Made by a program: the position numbers and the translations under genes. Below are positions 34,439 through 45,620 of a DNA stretch of 64,000 nucleotides, in pieces. Below the pieces are notes generated by a model. It was not told the origin of the DNA. It ran no database searches and saw only the letters and a program-made list of their open reading frames with translations. Each line of letters starts with the position of its first letter. Position 1 is the first letter of the stretch. The DNA is taken from assembly GCA_019321725.1 (NCBI GenBank), contig CM033116.1:3840642-3904641 (forward strand), written 5' to 3'. Origin of the DNA: Paulownia fortunei. Taxonomy: Eukaryota; Streptophyta; Magnoliopsida; Lamiales; Paulowniaceae.

Positions 34439-37400
34439 ATGGAAGAGGGAAAGGCGTCTGAGAACCATTTGACTTCTGCTGCAGCTTTTGTGGAAGGAGG
34501 AATTCAGGAAGCATGTGATGATGCTTGCAGTATATGCCTTGAAGCTTTTTGTGATAGCGATCCTTCGACAGTACGTTTGAGAATTATTACTATGATCATT
34601 CTGGATTGAGATTGACATATGCTCAACTGATTAAATTTTTTTATTGCAGTTGACTAGTTGCAAGCACGAGTTTCACCTTCAGTGCATTCTTGAATGGTAC
34701 AAAATTTCACTTTCCTTCCCAAAAAAATCCACCTAGATGGGAGCAATAACTTTGAAATAAAATTTATGATATTGAGATTTTAAATTTAATTTAAAAGTTG
34801 AGATTTAAAAAAAAAAAAAGAGTAGAGAGAATAAGAGAGATATTACTTTTGCTTTCATTGGTTCATCTTTCCAAACTTTGTTTTATTTAGGCTTGATCAT
34901 TAAGATAAGAAGTCCAAAATTGTTTTAAAATTATAGAAAGACTGAAATATTTGTTGCATCAAAAACATCATCTTTAACCATTGAATAAATATTTAATATA
35001 ACTTTCATAATTTAAATTTTAAATCGAACAATATAATTTTATTTCAATATTATTGCTCTTCCTTCAATGTAATTTATTAGTCAATTTTATTTTTATTCTT
35101 ATTTATATGAAGGTATATTATTAGAGAATTGCAAAGATATGTTATCAATATGATAGTATTTAGTTTAAGCAAAAGGAATGTAATATTCAAAATTGAAAGG
35201 AGAATTAAAAGTGAATATACTACGAAGGTATATATGTCATTGTAAGAAGTTTAGAAGAAAAATTATCTGACGGTTATGGTGAAAATTAGGTATCATTTAA
35301 AACATTTGTGAGAAGTCTGGTATCAAATTTGACATCCATAACAAGACTCAGGTACAAAAATATTTTTTAGTTTTAAAAGTTATTGTGTTTATGATACATT
35401 ATAAGTTTAGTGGTAATGGTAAAAATATCTACATGATTATTAATGAAATACAAAAAAAATAAAGAATAATTTTTTTATAGCTTTTTTATACTATACAAAT
35501 AAATAAAGAATATTTTTTTTATACTATACTTATTCTTATGTATTTATTTTTTATTATATATCTTTGTTGGAGGAGTGATAGAGAGGAAAGGATGTGGATA
35601 AGATTAGACTTTAAATATTTTTGAATTAATAAGTAGCAATTATGAATGTGACACTTTTGATGTTTGTTTTTCAACTTTTCTCTTGATTAACAATGAATAT
35701 TATATTAATTAAGAAAATTGAGTGTCATTACAAAGAGTTAAAAAAAACTATTTATCAATTCTTAATGTGTGAAATTACTCGATCTGATCATATTTGTAAT
35801 GCTGCGTACATAGTAATATATTTTGAAAATAATGTGTAGACTAATTTTTAGTAACACTTTAAACAGTTCTTACATCATTTTATCATGATCTTTTATCGTG
35901 TCTTTTTGTGTAATTAACTTGGTGTGCTCACTTAGTATTAGTTCAATGTCTGCCAACTCTTTTGAAATATTTTAAATTTTGTATTTATCTGAATGGTGTA
36001 TGTGAATAAATATTAGATTATATCAATAGTTAAATTGTATAGAATAGTTGTATTTCATTCATCATTAAAAATCTTTCCAATAAAGAATAACTATTTCTAA
36101 ATTATTGACTTAGTAATTTTATTTTCAACTATGTTTAATACGAGTAATATGTCAGTAATCGTTTTTTTATGGAGTAAATATTATCTTAGTGTACTTTTAG
36201 TTAAAATATTTTTAATTAATCCTATAAATTAGTTTTGTTACCTCTTTTAAGTAATTAATTATTTGGTTAAGTTGAAAAAAGTGATTGAGAAAAAACAACT
36301 TTTGACACTTCTTTATTTATACTACAAAGAGAATAGAAATTGTATAGAGAAAAATTGAAGAAAATACTGATTCACTTTTGTTCATGGTGTCATCCCATTA
36401 TTAGTATTTTATCTATTAAAGAGAAGAAAAAATGTGAGATCATCAACTAAATTTTGAGTGAGGGAGAAGAGATAGTAGTTTTAAAAAGAAAAATGCAAAA
36501 AATTCTATGAAACCAAATAAAAGAGAACATCTCGAATCGTCAATGTCAAACAAAAGAAGAACTAATGCCACCGAAAATTTAAATAATAGTAGTTTAAAGA
36601 GTAAGAATTCACTTAGTTAAATTTTTATTTGGTTTTGAGTATTCAAGAATTTTGTTTCTTTAAATATTTTATTCAATCACAAATACTTCATTCAATCATT
36701 TGTGGTGATCGATTTGTTTTCCCATCTGTTGTCTTCGAATGTTTTAAATGTTTGGTCAATTAAATTTTTATATCATGCAATGCTTTTAGCGATGTCGTAT
36801 ATTTATTAGCCCTATTTTTGCAAATAAATCATTAATATAGGAGATTTATTTGGAATATCACTGCAACTTTGTAAAAAAAATAGTGCTTGGAATTAAAAGC
36901 CAAAATACAATAGTAATGCGAATCAAGTCAAGAAGTGAATATTACATTTTGTTGTATTTTAATATCAAAATTTTCTATTGCTGGTCATAATCTTTTACGT
37001 GCAACGCATGAATTTTTTACTAGTTATTTAAAAGCTTGAATTCTTTTTGTTCAATCATGTTGTCTGGATGGGCTATTTTCTTCTGAGATTTAAGAAAGTT
37101 TTAGTAGACTTGAGAATGATTGACGAGTAGAGTGGAGATGATTTTTATCATAGAAATTCTTTGTTTAGGTAACATTGTTGCATTTCGATCATTGGCTTTT
37201 AAGTTCCTGACAAACCACCCTTTTTCAATAACATATCCATGCACCCATGCTTGTAATGCATTTAAAAATGAGGCAAATCAACTGCAAATGGTTTTAACTT
37301 CTAAGCCTCCAGCAAAAATAAAAAAAACTACTTGAATGGTGTCTTCATGTCTTTAAAAATTGCTGATGATCTGTTGGGTGTTGTACAATTTCAGGAGGTG

Positions 37401-40400
37401 AGAGTGTACCGTTTTCTTAGTTATGAAGAGGGTCAAGTGTTTAGACATGACAAAAGAGAGTATTTTATTGAAAGTATGAGGAGAAAACAACAAAAAAAAT
37501 GGAAACAAAGGAGGAAAAGAAGAAAAAAAGGACAAAATGCAGAAGGAGAAGAAATAAAACGGAAGGAAGAGAAGGAAAACAACGGAAAAAAAACAATAAA
37601 AAAAGGGAGAAGATAGAAAAAAGACAGAAAAACTAAGGCTATTTTTCGGTTTCATTTTCATTTTCTCAAAATATAAGCAAACTTTACTAACATTCTCCAA
37701 TACATTTCCCTCCAAAACAATCTTCTCTTCCCCAAAATATTTCAAAACATTCTAATCGTTACACTCCAAAACACATTCCCAAAATAATATCAAATACACA
37801 TCAGATTCCCCTATACATTTTCCCAAAACACCTTTCCCCAAAATACTTCCCTAAAACACCCAAAATAAAACCTAACATTCCCTAAGAAAGAAAATTTGGT
37901 GTAGGGCATTTTATCTTTTCCTAAATAATTCAAGAACAAGGCGTTTTCCTACCAAACATTATCTTCCCACCTTTTACTAATTTTCTATTAAATTTCCCAA
38001 CACCCACTTTTGCCAAAATCTCAAATATTCAACACTTGTAAAAAGCTTAAGCTCATGCACACGGCCCCTAGATACTGATGTCCATGGCCTATGTCATGTG
38101 TTGAATCTTTTCCAGATCACTCAGTTTTATCCATGTTATCATAGCTTGAACAAAAAAAAGTAGCTGGCATCGCTGAATTTTGAGGAATAGAAGGGAAACC
38201 AGTAACAAGTAGTGGTTTTATGAAGACATGAGGGGAGGAGATGGACCGTTTATACATTTCCACATGAAGGGAGTGGACAATTCTTTGTGTCAGATCATAT
38301 TATCTGAAGAAGTGACCATATAATGTCCTGGGCTTGCTTTCAAGTCAGAACGAAAAGCTTCAAAGGACTATGACAGGTTCTCCTTGAAGAGAATAACCTG
38401 CTGTATTATGGTCCTAGAAGAGAGGGAGGCAGATCTCATTTTTAGAGACAAAAGTATTATTTGTCTAGGTTTCCATTAAAGTCAATAACAAAAATAGCTG
38501 GCAATTCAAAAAAGTGAGGTCATATAAATATTATAGTCTAATTTTGTGAACCTTTTGAATCATGATTAGACACATTGTGAACACATATGCTGCTTTGAGA
38601 TATTATGTAGGCTGTACTTTTACTCTTAAGTGGAGACCAAAGCATATCTATTTCAAAATCATCTATCATGTTTTAGAACCTGTGGGAACATATCTGGGCA
38701 TAATAAGCTTCTTATTCTTGCTACATCACAATGGCTAACATTCTTGTATCATTTTTATTTTTCGATTTTGGATTCTTTTGGTTGAAGCACATTTTTGTTG
38801 AAATGAAAGAGGAGATATGTGGATTTGATACCCAGATAAACTCCTAAACTGAAAGCAACTTAACATTCACATGGCTTAAAAACTTGCTACATTTTTCATT
38901 TATTTTTTTCTTTTTCACTTCAGATCTAGATCTAGAGCTACTATTTTGCAAAGGGAATGGAACTTTTATTGCATGGAAGCTATTTTTTTTTCCTCGTCTT
39001 TTCTTTTCTTTGTTTTCCCCTGCTATTGCATGTTACTATGAATGGTGAATAAATTAGTCATAACATTAAAATATATCTATAGGTGCCAGAGAAGCTCCCA
39101 GTGCCCAATGTGTTGGCAGCTCATCAGCTTGAAGGATCCCAGCAGGTATGTTAATTCGGCTTGCCCCTGTTTTAATATGCTTCAGTTTCTTCTTGCAAAT
39201 TTTACTCTGTGAGGGCTCTTAATGTGTGCTTATTTGGCAGCCAGGAATTGCTTGATGCCGTGGAGCATGAGAGGAATATGCGGATGAATCCACCTAGAAA
39301 TACAACTATATTTCATCATCCAACCTTGGGGGACTTTGAGTTGCAACATGTTCGTTTCCCCCTCCTGTACTTTTTTACATTTGACTCATTTTCAATCTTC
39401 TGTTGAATGGCTATATTAGACTAGGCCATCCTTTCATAAGATTTTTTTGAACTTCTGGTGCAGTTGCCAGTTAGTGCAAGTGAGTCTGAACTTGAAGAGC
39501 GCATTATTCAGCATTTAGCTGCTGCTGCTGCGATGGGAAGGGCTCGTCAGCTTGCTAGGAGGGAAGGTCAGAGGAATAGATCTTCTTCTCAAGGTCGTCC
39601 TCATTTTTTGGTGTTCTCAACTCATTCTAATGGGGCTTCTGCTACTTCGGCTGCTTCATCCATTGCTGAGAGAGATGGCAGTGGTCTGCCTCCTGCAGTT
39701 ATGATAGCTGGCCCAAATTCTCCATTTATTACTGTCGGAGGAGATTCTGATCTTATTACACGACCCTCTTCTGCCCAAGCTGATCAGCTTATGACTACAG
39801 CCTCAGGATCAAGTGCAGGGCCATATCAACATGGAACATCCTCGAGCAATAGGTCTTTATAATTATCAATCATTTTTAGTCACTCTACCTTTAAAAGATC
39901 ATCATCAAGTTCTGGTTGTTCATCATGATCTTATTTTTTTTCTTCTAGGAGGTCTCCTGCCCAGACTTCCCCTAGTAGTCAAGATAGAGCTGGACCATCA
40001 GATTTCCAGTCTTTCTCTGAGTCCTTGAAATCCCGCCTTAGTGCATTGTCAACAAGGTACAAGGAAACTGTGCTTCCTAGATTGTTTGCTCTCCAAGTCG
40101 TTATTTCTGGAAACCATATTCTTTTCCTTGTTGCTACCAACTTGACCAAAAGCAGAAAAGAAAAGAACAAAATAACAAGAAAATTGTGGCCTGTAGATTC
40201 AATAAAAATTGGATTTCAAGCAGAGACCTTTACTTCGGGGAGGCAGTAATATTTTCCTTTTACAAGTATATGTACCATAACTATTTGCTCTTGATTTCCA
40301 GATACAAAGAATCAATAACCAAGAGCACAAGAGGTTGGAAGGAGAGACTGTTTGCTCGCAACAGCTCAATGCCTGACCCCAACGCTGAAGTTCGTAGAGA

Positions 40401-40614
40401 AGTTGACCAAGGTATTGCTACTGTATCGCGAATGATGGATAATCTTGAAACAGCAGAAGATGGTAGAACCAACACATCTACTCAATCAAATAATGCAGAG
40501 GATAGCACAACTCCAGATCCTACTGAACAGCAGACCATAGTGATGGGTGGCAGCCCTTCTTTGAATGAGGATGATGCACGAGCTCCATGTGCTGCTAGTT
40601 CTGCATCAAACTAA
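34439..40614 (+). CDS. RHF2A: RING-H2 E3 ubiquitin ligase RHF2A-like
   Basis: Seven coding exons (34439-34570, 34650-34696, 39083-39145, 39241-39349, 39464-39852, 39949-40056, 40302-40614) give 386 residues. The RING-H2 ligands are C30, C33, C48, H50, H53, C56, C67 and C70. Flanking blocks SAAAFVEGGIQ, FHHPTLGDFELQH, RIIQHLAAAAAMGRAR, FQSFSESLKSRL and GIATVSRMM are signatures of RHF2A. In Arabidopsis RHF1A and RHF2A are nuclear ligases that direct degradation of the CDK inhibitor KRP6 and are needed for gametophyte cell-cycle progression; the same job is likely here. The length is close to the Arabidopsis protein. Intron 2 (34697-39082, 4.4 kb) splits codon W60 between the ligands C56 and C67 and seems to have grown by insertion. 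The protein lacks a signal peptide or membrane segment. Confidence 0.94.
36990..37024 (+). mobile_element. Candidate Helitron 3' terminus in RHF2A intron 2
   Basis: The sequence ACGTGCAACGCATG, a short stem with one wobble pair, followed by AATTTTTTACTAGT and then T, matches the usual plant Helitron end: hairpin, then CTAGT, inserted before T. I could not fix the 5' TC end. An element between about 34.7 and 37.0 kb would explain the swollen intron. Confidence 0.4.
37637..37885. repeat. Dispersed repeat related to 42854-43002
   Basis: Shares blocks with the small element at 42854-43002: TTTCATTTTCATTTTC near one end, ATTCTCCAATACATTT in the middle, and CCCAAAATAAA followed by AACATTCCCTAAG at the other end. 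This copy is longer and internally repetitive (CCCCAAAATA, TTCCCAAAACAC). It lies inside RHF2A intron 2. Confidence 0.5.
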
Positions 40615-40795
40615 GTGTTGATTCAGCAATTTCATCAAGTTCATAGTCCTTTCTTTTCTTGGTAAGTCTAGTCTAAACAGCTTCTTTGCCTTGTTGACGC
40701 TGAATCGTTTTTGTATGCTTTTCAGTGGTTTCTTTTCATACTTCACTGTTGCAAGATGGAAATCAACCTCAGGATTGGTTGAGTTTTTAAGATAA
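40615..40795 (+). other. RHF2A 3' UTR
   Basis: No coding sequence. A possible small 3' UTR intron runs from GTAAGTCT at about 40662 to TTTTCAG at about 40726. The fold-back element begins directly after it, so the natural polyadenylation site may have been displaced. Confidence 0.4.
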
Positions 40796-42741
40796 GGTCA
40801 TCTCCAACCACAACTCTATTTCAGCGCGGCTTTTGCACTAAAATGGTGCAGTTTTTGCACCAAACTTAAATTTTATCTCCAACCTATCTATTTCAAATTT
40901 TAACCTAAATAGAATATTCGTTATTATTCTATTTACAATAATTATTTTATTTCATCAAGTATTTATTTATAATTTTATTAACATATTAATACAATTACAT
41001 ATTCAATTTATATTTTATGTTTAGTTAATTAAAATAATATATTTTATTAATATAATATAGTTTATAGTAAATTAAATGATATACATAAACAAATTACTTA
41101 ATTAATAATAAAATTTAAGTAGAAAAGTAAAAACATGACATTAAATTAGATAAAATACAAAAACAATAATTTAATAATACAACTTAAACAGAAAAGTAAA
41201 TTACATATTGATAGTATTTAATTATCTGACTTTGTATATTCATCTTACTAATAATCAATAATGCATTTCAAAGTGCAATATTAAAAATGCTTTAGTTTAT
41301 GCTTCCTTTTGTATTTGTATTAATGTTATTTAAAATTTAAGTGATGTGAGTTCATATAAATATTATGTAATTCTTGTATTTCGCTACAAGGTATTTAAAT
41401 TGTCGTATTTGTAATCTTTATGATCTATTATTAGGAATAAATTTTAGTAATATGAATATTTTAATATTAATAATAAGAATATATAAAATAATTAAATTTT
41501 ATTAAAAATATTTATGTACAAATAAAATATGAAAGAAATAATTTTATTGAAAAATATACAATTAGAATAAAATATGGTTTTTTTAAATATTTTAATTTAT
41601 TAAAAAAAATAGATGGCGCAGCGACACAGCACTGCAGCAATCTCTAATAAAATGGTGCCTGATTTGACACTTGGTTGGGATTTGCTTTTTCATCAATTTG
41701 GCGCCCAACCCTGTGAATGGCACAAGGCTTGCTTAGGAAGTCCAACCCTGCACCATTCACAAAGTAAGGCGCCAAGTTGATTGAAAAAACAAATCCCAAC
41801 CGAGCCCAAATGATGCGCTATTTTAGAGATTTATATAGTGTGCGCCATTTTTGATGCAAACAGCGCAGCTGTCTGTTTTTTTTAATAAATTTTATATTTA
41901 TTTATGTTTAAAAATACTTTAAAAATTCATATTTTATCTTAATTGTATATATTTCAACAAAATTATTTTTTTATATTTTATATGTACATAAATATTTTTA
42001 ATAAAATTTAATTATCTTATTTATATTGTTATTATTAGTATTAAAATATTCATATTGTTAAACTTTTTTCCTAATAATAAGTTATAAAGATTAAAAATAA
42101 GACAATTTAAATATATTGTAGAGAATTGCGATAATTACATAATATTTATATGAATTTACATCACTTAAATTTTAAATGTAAATATGAATTCACATCACTT
42201 AAATTTTAAATAGCATTAATACTAATACAAAGTGAAGCATACACTAAAGCAATTTTTAATATTGGACTTCGAAACACATTAATTGATCATTTGTGGGATA
42301 AATATACCAATTGAGAGAATTGAATGATTGTCAATATGTAATTTACTTTTTTGTTTAAGTTGTGTTATCAAATGTTTGTTTTGGTATTTTATCTAATTTA
42401 ATGTCATGTTTTTACTTTTCTAGTTGAATTTTATAATTAATTATTTAATTTATTTATGTATATTATTTAGTTCATTATCAATTTTATTATTAACAAAATA
42501 TATTATTTTATTAACTAACCGTAAATACAAATTGAATATGTAATTGTATTAATATGTTAACAAAATTATAAATAGAATATGATGAAATAAAATATTTATT
42601 ATAAATGGAATAACAAGGAATATTTTTTAATAGTAAAATTTGAAGTAGATGGGTTGGATATGGAGTTTAAGCTTGATGCAAAAGCTGCATCATTTTAGTG
42701 CAAAATTTGTGCTAAAATAGAGTTGTGAGTTGGGGATGGCC
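40796..42741. mobile_element. 1.95-kb palindromic fold-back transposon (PIF/Harbinger-Tourist type ends)
   Basis: The left end is GGTCATCTCCAACCACAACT. The reverse complement of the right end is GGCCATCCCCAACTCACAAC. TAA flanks both sides (40793-40795 and 42742-42744), which is the three-base target duplication of PIF/Harbinger elements. The arms pair almost from end to end: 40796-41723 against 41750-42741, leaving a loop of about 26 bases (41724-41749). Shared blocks occur along the whole arm, for example ACATGACATTAAATTAGATA, TAAATTACATATTGA and GGTTGGGATTTG near the centre. The right arm has a local direct duplication (ACATCACTTAAATTTTAAA twice, about 42159-42211). There is no transposase. 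Superfamily assignment rests on the TAA duplication and the GG...CC ends. Confidence 0.88.
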
Positions 42742-42853
42742 TAAGTAAGTTTCCTTTGTACGATTGCTCTAGAAATCCGATGATTTGGTTGGCATCAACT
42801 AAATAGTTAGACAATGAATATCCAAGATTTTGTAAATGAGGCCGAAGGCTTAG

Positions 42854-43002
42854 AGAATGTTTGTTTTTGTTTTAAAAAACTCATTTTCATTTTCAATTCA
42901 TTCTTTCAAAATAAAATCAAACACATTACGTTCTCCAATACATTTTCCTCCTAATATATCACATTTTCCCAAAACGCCCAAAATAAATTCAAACATTTCC
43001 TC
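42854..43002. mobile_element. 149-bp MITE with 8-bp imperfect target duplication
   Basis: The element starts AGAATGTTTG and ends CAAACATTTCCTC, which are imperfect inverted repeats. It is flanked by AGGCTTAG and AGGCTTTC (six of eight identical), the size expected for hAT elements. The neighbouring paralogous sequence at about 43130-43230 shares both flanks but lacks this segment, supporting insertion. Confidence 0.5.
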
Positions 43003-44570
43003 AGGCTTTCTAATACTCGAAATATAGCATAAAAACAAATTGATTGTCACAAGACTGTCCCATTCGAGTCATTACAAAATTTCCTGATTTTGTAAATTTA
43101 CTTCTCTAAATTTAAATGAGTGGCTTCAATTGTCATTAAATACTTAGGTGGATAATGAATCTTCAAGATTTTTATAATGATGCTTAGATTTAAAAGAGTT
43201 CATGCATTTCTAATACTTGAAATATGGCATATATACAAGCTTGTGGCCACAAGACCATTCATTTCTTGTTACTAGACATGATTTTTGCCTGCCGCCGCAT
43301 GGTTTCTTCTGCCTGGTATTGATCTTGTGCAATCTATTGTTATCAGGTGAACTACTTTCCGAAGTTGGTGCTGTTGCGACGATGCTGTCTCTCGTCAGGC
43401 TTATGTAACCTTAAATACGCATTTCATCGGGCTTATGATAACGTTAAATAGATGTTGTATGAGACAATTTGGTTCAATAAAGGGAAACAGTCCTCCTTTG
43501 GACCTTGGAACCAGTTAGAGTTATAAATTTTGGTCTGTGACTCCCTATTTATTTATGGATGTAGGCAAACTTGTTCATGATAGCTAAACTATCAAACAGA
43601 AAGAAAACTGGTTGTGGAACTCAGCATTTGTTGCTTCCTTAATGTGAAATTGGAGTAGTTATTATGATTCCTTGTGGATTCCCTCTTGATTTTGAATAGT
43701 GTTTGACACTGTGCCTATAGTGCAAACATGACATTGAAAAGAAACTCACCCTTGCCTTGTTTGGTTCATTGAGGAGGAAAGGGAATGAAAAGAGGAAGGG
43801 GAAGTGGAAATTATTTATACAGCGGAGGTACAGTACTTTTTCTTCATATTGTTGTTTCGTCTGACCAATAATGATAAGTAAATCTCCATTGTTTTTCTAT
43901 GTCTGGTATAATAAAAGTAAAGTGGAAGGAGAAGATTATTTTTTCTGGTATTATCAATTAATTTTCTTATTGTCTTTATGTTAGATAATGATTAGATAAA
44001 TTAAATTTTAATTACTAATAATTAATTTATAAATTGAATTTGGAAATGTTTCCGACAATAGTTCAACTGGTAGAGTAGGAAGCAAGAACAAATATGAAAT
44101 ATTTTCTGAAAGCTAACATTTAAGATTATTAAAGGTTTTTGTTATGTTAGAGCTTGTTGGATTAGTGATGTCAATGTTGCTCTCTTTTTTCCCCTTTATT
44201 ATGACTGATGCTCTTGGAGAAGGTATGCGTATTCATTTTTTTTTATTTTAGTACGAAGATAAATACGATAAAATAAAGTTGAGAAAAAAAAAATTATTTT
44301 GAATAACAAGGCCAGCCTGGCCTTATACTTTCATTCTTTCCCAATTTTTGAATGGAAACAAAATCAGACTTGGTGGGTTTTCATACCTACTATTTATTTA
44401 TTTATTTTTAATAACTCAACTATCTCAATTTGCGATGAATTATAAATTTTGGGACTCCAAGGAATGCGCCCTAAATTTTTGGAGCGGGTAAATCACGGAA
44501 TGTGCATCAACTAATTTTCAGGTGCCTATAAAAAACTCTACATTTTTTCGCACAAAAAGCCCAATCCAAA

Positions 44571-44664
44571 ATGATCGCTCGCCAAATCCCAAAATTTAAC
44601 AGCAGGTTCCCACCACAATGATCAATCGTCAAACTTCAAAATTTAGTAGCAGGTTTGCATCAAA
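44571..44664. repeat. 47-bp diverged tandem duplication
   Basis: ATGATCGCTCGCCAAATCCC at 44571 and ATGATCAATCGTCAAACTTC at 44618 both continue with AAAATTTA and AGCAGGTT. The function is unknown. Confidence 0.7.
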
Positions 44665-45620
44665 CTCCCATCCTTATACTCATTTTTTTATTCCAATCAA
44701 ATAAGTTCTAAAATTTTGAATGTGAATTATTTGGTTTGTTCAATTAGACGTGATTGATTAATATTTTATTATATAATATTATTATATTAACACCTAATAG
44801 TTCATAATCGCACTTGAATAGTACAAGTGCATTTCCAAAATAGGGGACATGAAATATTCCTATGTTTATATACTTTAATATCCTCTACATTTATGCTTGG
44901 TCCTAATTGAAATGTTTTCCAGCATTGTTTAAGGGTTGTGGTATATATATTTATTGTACTATTGAGTTTGGTTAACATATAATACTTCCAATTGTCATCG
45001 GCCATGGGAGTATTGATTGATTTCACTTAGAACTTTTAATAATTAACTTTGTTTGAGAAAATAAAAATACATTTAAATACAAATTTATCAAATTAAAATT
45101 ACTAAAAAAGATGAAAACAACCAATCAAAATTAACATCCAACCTGCACATAATTTGATCTTACATATGCAATTAAAGCACCTATTAAATGATCAAACTAG
45201 TTTTTTTTTTTAATTTTCTTTGTCTTCATTTATATTTCTCTTAAATTTAAGTAATTTATAACACATTCTAAATTTTAGAATTTCTAATTTAGAAATAATT
45301 TAGATAATGTATTCTATGGTTTCCATTGGAGAATTTTCAATAATCTCCTGGGGGGTGATTTTCCAATTAAAGTAAACTCTAGGGGTCAAAGTTGAAATTT
45401 CAGAACAGTTCAAGTTTTTAATAAATTGCAAATCCCGACGGCCCAGCCAACTATTCCCTCCCTCGCGCGTACTAAAATCAAGTTGAGAGGAGAGAGAAGG
45501 GAGATCAAGAATCTTGAACCCTTTTCTACTATTTTCCAAAGTTGCGCAGTATTTTCAGATTTTCTGTAAAAGCAGTTGTTTTTTCTCCTTTCTGTTTAGG
45601 TTTGTTTTTAGCTGTCGAAT

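Larger units (their letters stand above)
42745..45620. other. Intergenic region upstream of NRPB4
   Basis: No gene is supported. It holds a small MITE (42854-43002) inside one copy of a diverged local duplication, and a 47-bp tandem duplication (44571-44664). A transcript-like stretch near 43290-43490 ends in CAATAAAG (AATAAA at about 43476), which could be a distal RHF2A 3' UTR. The NRPB4 promoter and 5' UTR lie at about 45400-45620. Confidence 0.5.

Noticed and set aside
37332..37745. Lys/Arg-rich ORF (+) and its Phe-rich reverse (-) in RHF2A intron 2
   Set aside because: Simple purine-rich sequence (GAA/AAG) in an intron; not protein-like.
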